Assembly (NCBI RefSeq): GCF_014773435.2
Contig: NZ_JACXAG020000001.1
Location: 620,001 to 684,000 of the forward strand
Reading direction: 5' to 3'
Source of the DNA: Polycladospora coralii
GTDB taxonomy: Bacteria > Bacillota > Bacilli > Thermoactinomycetales > Thermoactinomycetaceae
DNA length: 64,000 nucleotides
Below the pieces are notes generated by a model. It did not search any database. It was not told the DNA's origin and saw only the letters and a list, made by a program, of their open reading frames with translations. Made by a program: the position numbers and the translations under genes. This document shows positions 1-9,365 of this stretch, piece by piece; the stretch's first letter is position 1; each line of letters starts with the position of its first letter.

Positions 1-272
1 AAGGTCCAATCTGATAATCCTTTTAAAAAGTAGAGCGTTATCATGATGACGCCAATTACAGCCAATGCAAGTGAGCGCAAGCTTCTCTTTAATGAAGGAA
101 AGATAAAGTTGTTGATCATACTTCCGTCTTCATCTATGTCCGGCAATATCGAAAATAAACCTCCACAAACAATGGTCATTGTAACGCCCATCAAATCATC
201 TGTTTGACCACTCATACTAGCTACACCAACTCCAGCTACGATACCCACTGCAAAATGCGTTCTCCCTTCCAT
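1..272 (-). CDS. Partial YdjM/DUF457-type membrane metal-dependent hydrolase (C-terminus cut by window edge)
   Basis: The reading frame opens with ATG at 272 behind a strong GGGGGGTGA ribosome binding site and runs off the window, so only about 90 residues are visible. It starts MEGRTHFAVGIVAGVG, has a hydrophobic first segment, then LFSILPDIDEDGS and a second hydrophobic stretch. The early His and the LPDID acidic motif are the metal-ligand signature of the YdjM/DUF457 family of membrane-bound hydrolases of poorly known substrate. Only the N-terminal part can be judged, so the family call is tentative. It is separated from mqnC by a strong terminator. Confidence 0.6.
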   Translation of the reverse strand, partial: MEGRTHFAVGIVAGVGVASMSGQTDDLMGVTMTIVCGGLFSILPDIDEDGSMINNFIFPSLKRSLRSLALAVIGVIMITLYFLKGLSDWT

Positions 273-370
273 GCTTGATCACCCCCCATCTACATTTCAA
301 CATTTATAGCACTTCCTTATTTGGATTAATCAACTAATTTCATCATAACATGGTAGTCCATATTGGGAAA

Positions 371-414
371 ATAAAATAAACACGCTCCCAAATTGATGAG
401 CGTGTTTATTTTAT
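371..414. terminator. Bidirectional intrinsic terminator
   Basis: A 17-bp perfect inverted repeat (371-387 with 398-414), GC core CACGCTC/GAGCGTG, has A/T tracts on both sides. It can terminate transcription in either direction and lies between mqnC and the partial gene at the window edge. Confidence 0.85.
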
Positions 415-544
415 TTTTTAATTAGGTTAAATTGCTGGAGATTCTACTCCACCTGATCCCCTGAAGTTTCAACCAAGACTGAAAAGCGTTTACTTTGGAT
501 TTGTCCTGTATTTAAGTTAATCGACAGGAACGATTTTACGCGCA

Positions 545-1660
545 TTAGTTTTCCATCACGAAATCTCGTTCCGTTGTTTCTCCATCTTGAAATACATGTA
601 AGATCTTATATTTAGTATTCCGCTGTGCAGGGGTTTTCCCCGCTTCACGAATTAAACGCAATGCCAAATTATTGTTTACTTTATGTGTTGTACCCGCAGC
701 AGAGACCACATTTTCTTCCATCATGGTACTACCAAAATCATTGCAACCATATTGCAAGGATAGCTTACCGATTTCTGGTCCCATCGTAACCCATGAAGAT
801 TGAAAGTTTTTAATGTTGTCCAGCATCAAACGGCTAATCGCTACTGCTTTTAAATAATCGCGCGAAGATAATTTTTCGCGTTTCATATTCGTATTATCTG
901 GCTGAAAGGTCCACACGATAAAAGCGAGAAACCCTTTTGTCTCGTCTTGTGCTTCTCGAATACGGAGTAAATGTTGTACACGTTCTTCGATGGTTTCACC
1001 AAAGCCAATCACCATCGTAGCGGTTGTATGCATTCCCAATCGATGACAGGTTTGCATCACATTCATCCAATCACGCCACGATCCTTTTAAACGGCTAATC
1101 TTGCCGCGAATGCGATCGTCCAGTATTTCAGCGCCTCCACCCGGGATAGAGTCAAGCCCAGCATCTTTAAGACCTTGTATCACTTCTTCTAAAGATAAGC
1201 CCGACACCTCTTTCATTTTCATCACTTCAGCAGGAGAAAATGAATGTAAATAGATTTCAGGGAATTTATGCTTAATCGCTTTAATGAGATCTGTGTAGTA
1301 TTCAAATGGCAAATCGGGATTGGTTCCACCCTGCATCAAGATTTCAGTACCACCCGCGTCCAGCGTAGCTTGAATTTTATCAAAGATCTCTTCGTTTGAT
1401 AAAACATAACCTTCCTCTGATCCAGGTTGACGGTAAAAAGCACAGAAGCGGCAGTATGTGTCACATATATTGGTATAGTTCACATTTCTACCAATCACGA
1501 ATGTGGTAACGGGTTCAGGATGAATTTTTTTCATGATTTGATCGGCTGCTTCTCCGATTTTTTCAACTTCATCACTTTCCCACAATGCAATCCCGTCTTC
1601 CATACTTAATCGCTCACCGGCAAGCGCTTTTTCTATTATTAAATCGATATGATTAGGCAT
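545..1660 (-). CDS. mqnC: Cyclic dehypoxanthinyl futalosine synthase (radical SAM)
   Basis: This 371-residue protein carries the radical SAM cluster motif CDTYCRFC near residue 67, followed by family blocks such as QGGTNPDLP and HSFSPAEV. MqnC converts dehypoxanthine futalosine to the cyclic form in the futalosine route to menaquinone, in the cytoplasm with S-adenosylmethionine and a 4Fe-4S cluster. I chose the start at 1660 (MPNHIDL) because GGAGGAG lies seven bases upstream; an upstream ATG at 1681 has no such site. No other mqn gene is in the window, so the pathway is inferred from this gene alone. B. subtilis uses the classical men pathway instead. Confidence 0.9.
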   Translation of the reverse strand: MPNHIDLIIEKALAGERLSMEDGIALWESDEVEKIGEAADQIMKKIHPEPVTTFVIGRNVNYTNICDTYCRFCAFYRQPGSEEGYVLSNEEIFDKIQATLDAGGTEILMQGGTNPDLPFEYYTDLIKAIKHKFPEIYLHSFSPAEVMKMKEVSGLSLEEVIQGLKDAGLDSIPGGGAEILDDRIRGKISRLKGSWRDWMNVMQTCHRLGMHTTATMVIGFGETIEERVQHLLRIREAQDETKGFLAFIVWTFQPDNTNMKREKLSSRDYLKAVAISRLMLDNIKNFQSSWVTMGPEIGKLSLQYGCNDFGSTMMEENVVSAAGTTHKVNNNLALRLIREAGKTPAQRNTKYKILHVFQDGETTERDFVMEN

Positions 1661-1778
1661 CAAGCAACTCCTCCATTCCATCGCCGAACATTAGTAAGTT
1701 CTATTTCATCGTATCATAAACCCATTTCATTGTCTCTTGGTTAGATTTTTCAGTGAATTAATCCGTTTTCAAAGTCAA

Positions 1779-1804
1779 AAACCCCATTCCTAAGAATGAG
1801 GTTT
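1779..1804 (-). terminator. Terminator of the tRNA cluster
   Basis: An 11-bp stem (1779-1789 with 1794-1804, one G-U pair) is followed on the minus strand by TTTTTGAC, just beyond the 3' end of tRNA-Leu. Confidence 0.75.
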
Positions 1805-1808
1805 GCGC

Positions 1809-1897
1809 TGGTGCCGAGGGTCGGACTTGAACCGACACGGTAGTTACCTACCGCAGGATTTTAAGTCCTGTGCGTCTGCCTATTCCGCCACCCCGGC
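1809..1897 (-). tRNA. tRNA-Leu (anticodon UAA)
   Basis: The acceptor 5' strand GCCGGGG pairs with CCTCGGC, CCA is encoded, and the anticodon loop CTTAAAA gives UAA. The long variable arm GCGGTAGGTAACTACCG marks a class II tRNA, and the T loop is GTTCAAGTC. It is the last of three tRNA genes reading leftward. Confidence 0.95.
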
Positions 1898-1906
1898 AGG
1901 AGTATT

Positions 1907-1981
1907 TGGAGCGGAAGACGGGATTCGAACCCGCGACCCTCGCCTTGGCAAGGCGATGCTCTACCCCTGAGCCACTTCCGC
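1907..1981 (-). tRNA. tRNA-Gly (anticodon GCC)
   Basis: The acceptor is GCGGAAG/CTTCCGC, CCA is encoded, the anticodon loop TTGCCAA gives GCC, and the T loop is GTTCGAATC. It lies nine bases from tRNA-Leu and two from tRNA-Phe. Confidence 0.95.
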
Positions 1982-1983
1982 AA

Positions 1984-2059
<76 letters not shown>

Positions 2060-2121
2060 ACTAGGCAATGTTTTGTCTTATTTGCTGACAAGAAATATCT
2101 TATCATTTTTATACATGATAA

Positions 2122-3066
2122 TCAAGTTTTTTTTGAAAGTTTTTTTCGCCAGTTTTGACCTTCAATGTAATAAGGGGTTACATAATGGGTAATTCGTTCT
2201 AAAATCCGCTTTGCTTTAGCTTTATCATTTCCGCCTTTTTGCGTTTGTGCTAGATGCTCTTCTAGCTCTTCTAAATCTAAGTTAGAGGTATATATAGTAG
2301 GTAAACCTTCAGCAGCTCGATACTGCAAAATTGCGCCAAGTACTTCATCACGCTTCCATGGCGATAAGAATTCAGCTCCAATGTCATCAAAAATCAACAC
2401 CGATGCTTTTTTTAAGACATCCAACTTAGATTGGAGCGTATTATCTTGTATGGAGTCATTAATTTCTCTCATCAGCTCGGGCACATAAAACATATAAGAG
2501 TCAATGTCATATTGAACCAGTTGGTTCATAATAGCACCTGCAATATGACTTTTCCCCACTCCTAATGGACCATATAAATAAAGCCCTTTCGGATTTTGCC
2601 CATTCGCTAGTTGTGTACAAAACTGGATAGCATCCTCTATCACTGATATTCGTTCCCCATTAGGTTCAATCGTATCAAAAGAAGCTTGTAAGATATCTTT
2701 GGGGATATGATGACTCCGTATAAGCTTGCTTCTACGATTATGCTCTTCTATGCTCCGATAATAGTGGCAAGGTTTTAATTGCAAATCAATCATATCGTTA
2801 TACGCTACTAAATGGGGAACGTGTCCTGTCATGATATTGGAACAAGATACTAGACCCTCACAGCGATTGCAATTTTCTCGTTCCTGCACCACTTGGTTCA
2901 GACGGCTCATCGATGTTCGATAAAGCTGATCCGATATTTGTGGATGCTCATGCCTAAACTTCGCAATTTCAGGATGGCGGAGCAATATTTGTAACTGCTT
3001 CTCTCGTTGTTTTGGATCAAGACGCTTGTTTCTCTTGATTTTCACCAAATCTTCTACACGATTCAC
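2122..3066 (-). CDS. dnaI: Primosomal protein DnaI (helicase loader)
   Basis: This 314-residue AAA+ ATPase loads the replicative helicase DnaC at origins and stalled forks in Bacillales. The N-terminal helicase-binding half contains a Cys cluster (CNRCEGLVSC near residue 63, with a later C and H), the zinc-binding module of DnaI. The C-terminal half has Walker A GPLGVGKSH around residue 166 and Walker B LIFDDIGAE. Its start overlaps the dnaB stop by four bases (ATGA), so the two loaders are translationally coupled, as in B. subtilis. Confidence 0.95.
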   Translation of the reverse strand: MNRVEDLVKIKRNKRLDPKQREKQLQILLRHPEIAKFRHEHPQISDQLYRTSMSRLNQVVQERENCNRCEGLVSCSNIMTGHVPHLVAYNDMIDLQLKPCHYYRSIEEHNRRSKLIRSHHIPKDILQASFDTIEPNGERISVIEDAIQFCTQLANGQNPKGLYLYGPLGVGKSHIAGAIMNQLVQYDIDSYMFYVPELMREINDSIQDNTLQSKLDVLKKASVLIFDDIGAEFLSPWKRDEVLGAILQYRAAEGLPTIYTSNLDLEELEEHLAQTQKGGNDKAKAKRILERITHYVTPYYIEGQNWRKKLSKKT

Positions 3067-4508
3067 GGCGTTTGCTCCTTTCCACCTTTATTCAATTGAA
3101 CGCGTTCATTCATCATTCTTAGCTTTTCTTGTATGCGCGCTCGATTTTCAGCAATCGTTTCCGCACTTTCCTCTACGTCGGAGGGAGTCCATTGTTTTTC
3201 CATTGAACGTGGTAGTTTGTCTCGACTCGTGAATTTTTTCAGATTCTGTCTCTTATCTGATTTGTTTTCACTCTGTTTTTTCTGTAAGCTCCAGTCTTCG
3301 TTTCGAGCTTGTTCTAACGCTTTTTTCACGGTTTTAATCCCTAATCTTTTCCAATGACCTGCTATTTTCTCAATCAGATTACGGGGTAATTTATAATTGT
3401 ATTTCAAAAGCACATATTCTAGTAATACATTAATGACACCAGTAGGAAGCCCATAATGTTGCACTAATGTCTCAACCAATTCGACATCAGTACTAGGAAT
3501 CATCGCCCCTTGCTGGTAATGTGACAACAGCTCCAATGGCGACATCTGTTCCAGTTGCTCAAAGTGTTTTTCTTCCTCAGAGCGTTTTTTCGCTCCTTCT
3601 TTTTCTGGTAGAACAGCAGCTGGAGCTGTAGCGCGTATGGATGACAGGGGTGAAATGACTGGAGCTCTCCCAAAACGTAAGCGGTATTCATTTTTGACAT
3701 AAGAACGTAAACGCTCTACATCAATTATGCCTTGTTTGGTTACATACGGATTTTGTAATGCTTTTATGAGATCCCATTCATCGAGTTGATAAAGAAAACG
3801 AATTTCGTTTAACTCAGCTACTAACTTCTCGGTCCAAGTCGTGTCATCTACAAGTGAGCTCAATCTCAACTTCACGGTTTCCAACTGACTTTCATCATTG
3901 AAAGTAGGTGCTTTACCTTCTTCAGCGTCAGTAAGAAGCGAAATAGGCTCAATCTCATGATCCATTGTAATCGCACTTTTCAATTGAGAAGGGGAAAAAC
4001 TTCCAAATACTTCCTGAAAAGACTTTGTAATATTTTTTTTAGTATGATCCTGCGCTGTCTCTTTTACCGTATATAATCCTAATATTTTTTTTCGGATTTC
4101 TATGAAAGAATCTTTTCCCATGATATTAAATAAAGTTAGGCTAAGGACATCACTTTCAAAAAAACGTTGCGGTGACAAGGGGGGATGTAAGGCATATTCA
4201 TAAAAAAAACGCGTATCTTCCAGCTTTTTCTCGTAACTACTTAGAAGTCCTACACCTTCTAGTAAATACCTCGCCTCCAACAATTGATCATACGTTAGCG
4301 CACACAGCTTTAGCAGATAGGAATGCGACGTTACATCTGAATATTCTGTACGATTCAAGGAAGATTGATATGACATCGTTAAGTAGAGAGAAACTGCTGT
4401 GGCTCCTATAATAGGCTGATATAGATGTGTTAAGACCATGTGATCTAATTGGTGTAAAGGCTTTTTAGTAGAACAACACCACCCTGAGTCTTTCCAAAAC
4501 ATCGTCAT
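3063..4508 (-). CDS. dnaB: Replication initiation and membrane attachment protein DnaB
   Basis: This 481-residue protein of the Firmicutes DnaB/DnaD family remodels origin DNA and recruits the DnaI-helicase complex. It is not the helicase called DnaB in E. coli. The N-terminal winged-helix part (LDHMVLTHLYQPIIGATAVS) and the C-terminal DnaD-like block (LPTGVINVLLEYVLLKYN, then GHWKRLGIKT) are clear. The upstream frame is open for 44 more codons, but AAGGAGG at about 4520 supports the ATG at 4508 (MTMFWKD). It lies between nrdR and dnaI on one strand. Confidence 0.92.
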   Translation of the reverse strand: MTMFWKDSGWCCSTKKPLHQLDHMVLTHLYQPIIGATAVSLYLTMSYQSSLNRTEYSDVTSHSYLLKLCALTYDQLLEARYLLEGVGLLSSYEKKLEDTRFFYEYALHPPLSPQRFFESDVLSLTLFNIMGKDSFIEIRKKILGLYTVKETAQDHTKKNITKSFQEVFGSFSPSQLKSAITMDHEIEPISLLTDAEEGKAPTFNDESQLETVKLRLSSLVDDTTWTEKLVAELNEIRFLYQLDEWDLIKALQNPYVTKQGIIDVERLRSYVKNEYRLRFGRAPVISPLSSIRATAPAAVLPEKEGAKKRSEEEKHFEQLEQMSPLELLSHYQQGAMIPSTDVELVETLVQHYGLPTGVINVLLEYVLLKYNYKLPRNLIEKIAGHWKRLGIKTVKKALEQARNEDWSLQKKQSENKSDKRQNLKKFTSRDKLPRSMEKQWTPSDVEESAETIAENRARIQEKLRMMNERVQLNKGGKEQTP

Positions 4509-4614
4509 AGTAAAACCCACCTCCTTACAATCAGCTTCTACAGCTTTCACATTGTAACACAGAGACGCATTTTTATAAATCGTGTAAAGAAGACTTGCCG
4601 ATTGGAAAACCTTG

Positions 4615-5109
4615 CTATTTTTCTTCTGTTTTTCGATCATGTATTAAATCATTTCGAGATCTACTCAATAAATCTTCTAACTCATGTACAAATACGTTAA
4701 TATCCTTAAATTGACGATATACAGAGGCAAAACGAACATAAGCAACTTCATCTATATCCACTAAACAAGCCATTACCATTTCACCTATTTCTTGGGAAGG
4801 GACTTCAGCTAAGCCGGATTGACGTAAATTACCTTCTATTTTAGCAACTAGATTTTCTAAAACCTCTAGGGGAACAGGACGTTTTTCACAGGCACGAATA
4901 AGGCCTCTTAACAGTTTTTCACGACTAAATTCTTCTCGACTTCCATCTTTTTTAATGACAATTAACGGCTGAACTTCTACCATTTCAAATGTTGTAAAAC
5001 GCTTCTCACATGACTCACATTCTCTTCTTCTACGAATCGCGTTTCCGTCATGTGCAGGTCGTGAATCAAGTACACGACTCCCATTATAACCGCACAGTGG
5101 GCATTTCAT
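4615..5109 (-). CDS. nrdR: Transcriptional repressor NrdR
   Basis: This 164-residue repressor of ribonucleotide reductase genes senses ATP/dATP. The N-terminal zinc ribbon has CPLC and CESC pairs flanking [16 protein letters not shown], followed by an ATP-cone domain starting [20 protein letters not shown]. Length and both domains are standard. It lies just upstream of dnaB as in B. subtilis; the usual neighbour speD is not found here. Confidence 0.96.
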   Translation of the reverse strand: MKCPLCGYNGSRVLDSRPAHDGNAIRRRRECESCEKRFTTFEMVEVQPLIVIKKDGSREEFSREKLLRGLIRACEKRPVPLEVLENLVAKIEGNLRQSGLAEVPSQEIGEMVMACLVDIDEVAYVRFASVYRQFKDINVFVHELEDLLSRSRNDLIHDRKTEEK

Positions 5110-5187
5110 ATGGATGCACTCCTTCTATAATCATAGCGATAAAAATAGGTATGCATTAATCCTATCATTTTTGTAAAAGAGAAAAAA

Positions 5188-5220
5188 CACCCTATCATGT
5201 GTCATAAACATGATAGGGTG
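5188..5220 (-). terminator. Terminator downstream of gapB
   Basis: A 13-bp perfect stem (5188-5200 with 5208-5220) is followed on the minus strand by TTTTTTCTC. It separates the gapB transcript from nrdR-dnaB-dnaI. Confidence 0.85.
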
Positions 5221-5275
5221 AACATTACACCAGAGATTTTCCGTTCACTCTGGACAAAGGTGAGTGTTAAACATC

Positions 5276-6319
5276 TTAAATGGACGAAATTGAAAGTTCT
5301 GGGTCATGAATCTTAGACAAACCGTTTCCCACATGTTTGACTAGATCGACAACTCGACAAGAGTAACCCCATTCATTATCATACCAAGCGATTACTTTTA
5401 CTTGGCGATCATTTATAACCATAGTCGATAAGGCATCGATAATAGCAGAGTGTTCATTCCCATTAAAATCAGAAGAAACGAGCGGATCTTCACAATATTG
5501 TATATAACCTTTCATTTCATTATTTGCAGCACGATTAAAAGCTTGATTGATTTCCTCAACTGTAACATCCTTTTGTAAGTCTACAACAAGATCAACAACA
5601 GAAACATTTGGAGTAGGAACACGCAAGGCAAAGCCATTTAATTTACCTGCTAATTCCGGAATTACGACTCCCAAAGCTTTGGCTGCACCTGTTTTTGTTG
5701 GAATGATTGATTGTCCGCACGCTCTTGCTCTACGCAAATCTTTATGTGGATTGTCCAAGTTTTTCTGATCATTTGTGTATGCATGAACCGTTGTCATTAG
5801 ACCCGATTCAATCCCAAATGAGTCTTGTAAAACTTTTACAACGGGTGCTAGGCAGTTTGTTGTACAAGAAGCGTTGGAAATGATATGGTGGTTCTTTTCA
5901 TCATAAATTTCTTCATTCACACCCATGACAACGGTTACATCTTCATTTTTACCAGGTGCAGTAATTACGACTTTTTTAGCACCAGCATGAATATGTTTGG
6001 AAGCTTCCCTGTGTTCTTTAAACTTTCCTGTTGCTTCAACTACCACATCAATCTTTAATTCTTCCCATGGTAGATTCTCAGGATTACGGTCTGAAACAAG
6101 TCGAACTAACCGACCATCAATATCAAAACCGTTTTCCTGGGGCACAATATTTATTTGAGACATACCGTGTACGGTATCATATTTAATTAAATGTGCTAAT
6201 GTTTCTGCTGGATAACTTGCATTAATAGCTACAATTTCAATACTTGGATCAGCAATAGCCTTGCGGAAAACCATCCGTCCAATTCTGCCAAACCCATTTA
6301 TCGCAATGCGAAGTTTCAT
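5276..6319 (-). CDS. gapB: Glyceraldehyde-3-phosphate dehydrogenase, GapB type
   Basis: This 347-residue GAPDH has the Rossmann start MKLRIAINGFGRIGR, the catalytic cysteine in ISNASCTTNCLAP, and the C-terminal WYDNEWGYS. The coenzyme-binding turn reads AINASYPAETLAHL, where the Asp that selects NAD in the glycolytic enzyme is absent. This matches the gluconeogenic, NADP-preferring GapB of B. subtilis, as does its place beside nrdR-dnaB. The start at 6319 has GGAAGGGGA upstream; a 15-codon longer frame lacks a site. The coenzyme preference is inferred from sequence. Confidence 0.9.
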   Translation of the reverse strand: MKLRIAINGFGRIGRMVFRKAIADPSIEIVAINASYPAETLAHLIKYDTVHGMSQINIVPQENGFDIDGRLVRLVSDRNPENLPWEELKIDVVVEATGKFKEHREASKHIHAGAKKVVITAPGKNEDVTVVMGVNEEIYDEKNHHIISNASCTTNCLAPVVKVLQDSFGIESGLMTTVHAYTNDQKNLDNPHKDLRRARACGQSIIPTKTGAAKALGVVIPELAGKLNGFALRVPTPNVSVVDLVVDLQKDVTVEEINQAFNRAANNEMKGYIQYCEDPLVSSDFNGNEHSAIIDALSTMVINDRQVKVIAWYDNEWGYSCRVVDLVKHVGNGLSKIHDPELSISSI

Positions 6320-6409
6320 GCTATAAGTTCCCCTTCCCGCTCTAATGTTACATACCATTAACACTTATTATTATAATCAGTATGACATATTTTGCAACCA
6401 TAAAATAAA

Positions 6410-6445
6410 AAAAAGACGCTATTTCAAAAGAAATAGCGTCTTTTT
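6410..6445. terminator. Terminator downstream of the lytic transglycosylase gene
   Basis: A 16-bp stem (AAAAAGACGCTATTTC with GAAATAGCGTCTTTTT, 6410-6425 and 6430-6445) has A/T runs on both sides, so it works in both directions. Confidence 0.85.
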
Positions 6446-6481
6446 CTAGATTGCACATCCTATTATTTACCCAGTTTTTCC

Positions 6482-7087
6482 TCAAAACTTTTCTCCGTAT
6501 ACCTGTTTATATTTTTCATAGTAATAGGTGACACGTTGTACATATTGCTTTGTTTCACCAAATGGAATTTGATCTACGTTTTGTCTTGTTCCGTCCCACG
6601 TTCCATTTTTCAACCATTTTTTCACATTACCTGGTCCAGCGTTATAAGCAGCAGCAACAACAACTTTATTCCCTTCAAATTCACGCGTTAAGGCTGCAAT
6701 ATACCAACTTCCCATCTGTATATTCGTTGCAGGATCTTCTATATAGTCTCTTACTGATGGAGAAAAATAACCTCGTTCAATGGCATCTTCTACAGTTCCC
6801 GGCATTAATTGCATTAAACCTTGTGCGCCTACATGAGAGCGTTTATCTGGCTCAAACTTGGTTTCAACCCGAATTACAGCCATCACCAAGAAGGGATCCG
6901 CTCCTGTATACTTCGCACTATTGCGAATATGTTCCTCATATTCTAAAGGATATACAAAACGGTTAAAAAGTGGCGTTGCCAACCAGATAAATGCAATAAT
7001 CCCCAAAAGTAAAATGAGTAAAATTCGCTTGGAAGGCAACGCAACTATGGCCGGTTTGACCCATTTTTTAATATTAGATAATTCCAT
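6482..7087 (-). CDS. Membrane-anchored lytic transglycosylase (SLT family)
   Basis: This 201-residue protein has one N-terminal membrane segment (ILLILLLGIIAFIWLATPL, residues 22-40) and an extracytoplasmic SLT domain. Visible family motifs are VIRVETKF (catalytic Glu), SHVGAQGLMQLMPGT and AAYNAGPGNVKKWL. It should cleave peptidoglycan glycan strands with 1,6-anhydro product formation. The start overlaps the 3' end of coaE by 43 bases and has no evident ribosome binding site, so translation is probably coupled to coaE. Similar genes occur next to coaE in other Bacillales. Confidence 0.88.
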   Translation of the reverse strand: MELSNIKKWVKPAIVALPSKRILLILLLGIIAFIWLATPLFNRFVYPLEYEEHIRNSAKYTGADPFLVMAVIRVETKFEPDKRSHVGAQGLMQLMPGTVEDAIERGYFSPSVRDYIEDPATNIQMGSWYIAALTREFEGNKVVVAAAYNAGPGNVKKWLKNGTWDGTRQNVDQIPFGETKQYVQRVTYYYEKYKQVYGEKF

Positions 7088-7659
7088 AGTTGATCGACCT
7101 GTCTTTCCGTCTCACTTAAAGTCCCTTGATTATCAATTACAAAATCAGCTCGTTCTTTCTTACGCTCAATACTCATCTGTGATTGAACACGCATGGTCGC
7201 TTCTTCTTCTGTGTAGTTGTTTCGAAGCATGAGTCGTTTAATTTGTTGATCTTCTGCTACATATACCACGATAACTTTTTCCACAAATTCTGTCAAATCT
7301 TCTTCATACAATAAAGGAATATCCCAAACGATAATGGTATCGGGATTTTCTTTTTCTATTCGCCGTACCTCCTTTTGCATTTTAGCCATAATAAGTGGAT
7401 GTAAGATATGATTTAGTTCAGATCGCGCCTGCTTATCTTGAAAAATGCGTTCCCCAAGCCGAATACGATCTAAAGTGCCATCTGGTCGGAGATACAATTT
7501 GCCGAAATGTGCTACAACTTGAGCCAATCCTGGTGAACCAGCAGCCACTACTTCGCGTGCTATCACGTCCGCATCTGAAATAATCGCCCCCCTTAGTTTA
7601 AGCATCTCTGCCACTGTACTCTTACCCGTAGCAATTCCTCCAGTTAATCCGATATTCAT
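7045..7659 (-). CDS. coaE: Dephospho-CoA kinase
   Basis: This 204-residue P-loop kinase phosphorylates the 3' hydroxyl of dephospho-CoA, the last step of coenzyme A synthesis. It begins MNIGLTGGIATGKST, has the CoA-domain ISDADVIAREVV, and the lid segment RLMLRNNYTEEEA. Length is normal. It lies in the coaE-mutM-polA group that is conserved in Bacillales, although ytaF sits between coaE and mutM. Confidence 0.96.
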   Translation of the reverse strand: MNIGLTGGIATGKSTVAEMLKLRGAIISDADVIAREVVAAGSPGLAQVVAHFGKLYLRPDGTLDRIRLGERIFQDKQARSELNHILHPLIMAKMQKEVRRIEKENPDTIIVWDIPLLYEEDLTEFVEKVIVVYVAEDQQIKRLMLRNNYTEEEATMRVQSQMSIERKKERADFVIDNQGTLSETERQVDQLWNYLILKNGSNRP

Positions 7660-7813
7660 ATGTCTTTGTTTCGCTCCTTTTACATATATGATTTAAAAGT
7701 TAATTTCAAGTGTGTGGATTTGTGTATTTCGGATAAATAACACCACTGAGTCCATCTATAGGTTTCGAAGCGAAACCGGTTATAAACATCATACACAGAG
7801 CTAATCACACGCT

Positions 7814-8458
7814 TTACAGCATCCGTGACAAACCCATGACAATTAAAAACATCCCTGGCAAGATGGATATCACCCGACTAAAGCGATGTTTAGGCACTTT
7901 AATGCCTATTATCATTCCCAATGATAAAAATAGAGAAGACATGATCGCGATTAAAATAGCTGTTGATAAAGCAGGAATGCCCATCATTGAAGCGCCTATG
8001 CCTGCCGCAAAAGCATCTAATGACAAGGCAATACCTAAAAGAATCGCTTCCCCCGCAGTAATACTCCCCGATTCATCGACATCAGCATGTAGCGGTGACT
8101 TTAAAACCTGAATGACTAATCCAATTTTTTCAATGTGAAAAGTCCAAGTTTTTACTTTTTCTTGCTGATGTTTGGGCTTGTCATTTGTACGAGAACGTAA
8201 ACTTTGTAATACAGCCCACAACCCTAATGAAATTAAAATCATTGCCCCCAATGTAGAAGCTACAAAGGGTGAAAACCATATAGAAAGGCGATCACCAATC
8301 TTCATCGCTAGATATATCACAATACCTGAACAAATTCCAATGATTACAATTGAAGTAGGCGGAATACGCATTTTGCGCAAACCGTATGTTGTTCCAGCTC
8401 CAAAGCTGTCTAGGCTTACCGCAAATGCAAGCCACAATAAGGTTAAATCATGGAACAT
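7814..8458 (-). CDS. ytaF: Sporulation membrane protein YtaF (MntP-like)
   Basis: This 214-residue polytopic protein is built of two similar halves, each with a LAxSLDxFxAGxxxG-like motif: AVSLDSFGAGTTYG at residue 14 and IALSLDAFAAGIGASM at about residue 146. That is the signature of the YtaF branch of the MntP family of putative manganese effluxers. About six membrane helices are visible, with a charged cytoplasmic linker in the middle. In B. subtilis ytaF lies between coaE and mutM, as here. The exact substrate and sporulation role are not shown by sequence. Confidence 0.88.
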   Translation of the reverse strand: MFHDLTLLWLAFAVSLDSFGAGTTYGLRKMRIPPTSIVIIGICSGIVIYLAMKIGDRLSIWFSPFVASTLGAMILISLGLWAVLQSLRSRTNDKPKHQQEKVKTWTFHIEKIGLVIQVLKSPLHADVDESGSITAGEAILLGIALSLDAFAAGIGASMMGIPALSTAILIAIMSSLFLSLGMIIGIKVPKHRFSRVISILPGMFLIVMGLSRML

Positions 8459-8525
8459 TGCTCATCATCCCTTCATAAGTTCGGATACTCAATCATCTTA
8501 TGAAGAGATGGGCAATCGGTGAAAA

Positions 8526-9350
8526 TCACTTTTGGCAAGTTTGACAGATGTGTGTTCCTCGCCCTGCAACGACTAGTTTTGATATGGGGTCCCCACAGCG
8601 ATTACATGGTTCATTTTTTCTTCCATATACTTGAATCTGGAGTTGAAACATGCCCATCTCACCTTGTCCATTTAAATACGACCGAATCGATGATCCACCC
8701 GCTTCTATCGCATTCTTAATCACAACTTGAATACAGTCATAAAGACGCTCAACTTCATCAGATTGTAAGGTAGATGCCTTCCTCTCGGGATGGATACCTG
8801 CTTGAAAAAGTGATTCATCTACGTAGATGTTACCTAATCCTGCTAAATAGGATTGGTTTAATAGCACGGACTTGATATTTGCTTTTCGTCTAGGTAGTGT
8901 ATCTTGAAACCATTTCAATGTGAAAGCACCCGATAAAGGTTCAGGACCTAACTTGCGCAGTGGATCTTGTATATCTTCTTCACCCGCGATGAAAAGATGC
9001 ATGGTACCAAATTGCCGCACATCTTTATATCTTAATTCTGTTCCATCTGTGAAATGAAAGATGACATGTGTATGCTTTTCAATCGGCTCCTCGTTCCGAG
9101 CCAGTTTATATTTGCCCTCCATACGCAAATGGGAAACGAGTACATAATCTCCAATTACCAACTTTAAAAATTTGCCCCGTCTTTTTATGTCTATAATTGT
9201 AAGACCCAGTAATTTTTGTCTAAACTCGGCTGTATCACTTGGCAATTGTATGATGCGCGGAAGGTGAATCGTGACATCCTGTATCGTTTTTCCGAGCGTT
9301 AATTCTTTTAATGTTTTCCGTACCGTTTCAACCTCAGGTAACTCAGGCAT
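8526..9350 (-). CDS. mutM: Formamidopyrimidine-DNA glycosylase
   Basis: This 274-residue base-excision repair enzyme removes 8-oxoguanine and formamidopyrimidines and nicks the abasic site. The mature N-terminal Pro nucleophile is in MPELPEVETVRKTL, the helix-two-turn-helix contains NQSYLAGLGNIYVDE, and the C-terminal zinc finger is CNRCGDPISK...CQTCQK. It is directly upstream of coaE/ytaF and 15 bases downstream of polA, suggesting a repair operon. Confidence 0.96.
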   Translation of the reverse strand: MPELPEVETVRKTLKELTLGKTIQDVTIHLPRIIQLPSDTAEFRQKLLGLTIIDIKRRGKFLKLVIGDYVLVSHLRMEGKYKLARNEEPIEKHTHVIFHFTDGTELRYKDVRQFGTMHLFIAGEEDIQDPLRKLGPEPLSGAFTLKWFQDTLPRRKANIKSVLLNQSYLAGLGNIYVDESLFQAGIHPERKASTLQSDEVERLYDCIQVVIKNAIEAGGSSIRSYLNGQGEMGMFQLQIQVYGRKNEPCNRCGDPISKLVVAGRGTHICQTCQK

Positions 9351-9365
9351 TTTCTTTCTTCCTTT

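Noticed and set aside
7707-7748. Short sequence CAAGTGTGTGGATT ... AATAACACCACTG resembling MITE ends
   Set aside because: Only the ends match, the interior is about 15 bases, and the flanks share just six of nine bases. Too weak to call a remnant.
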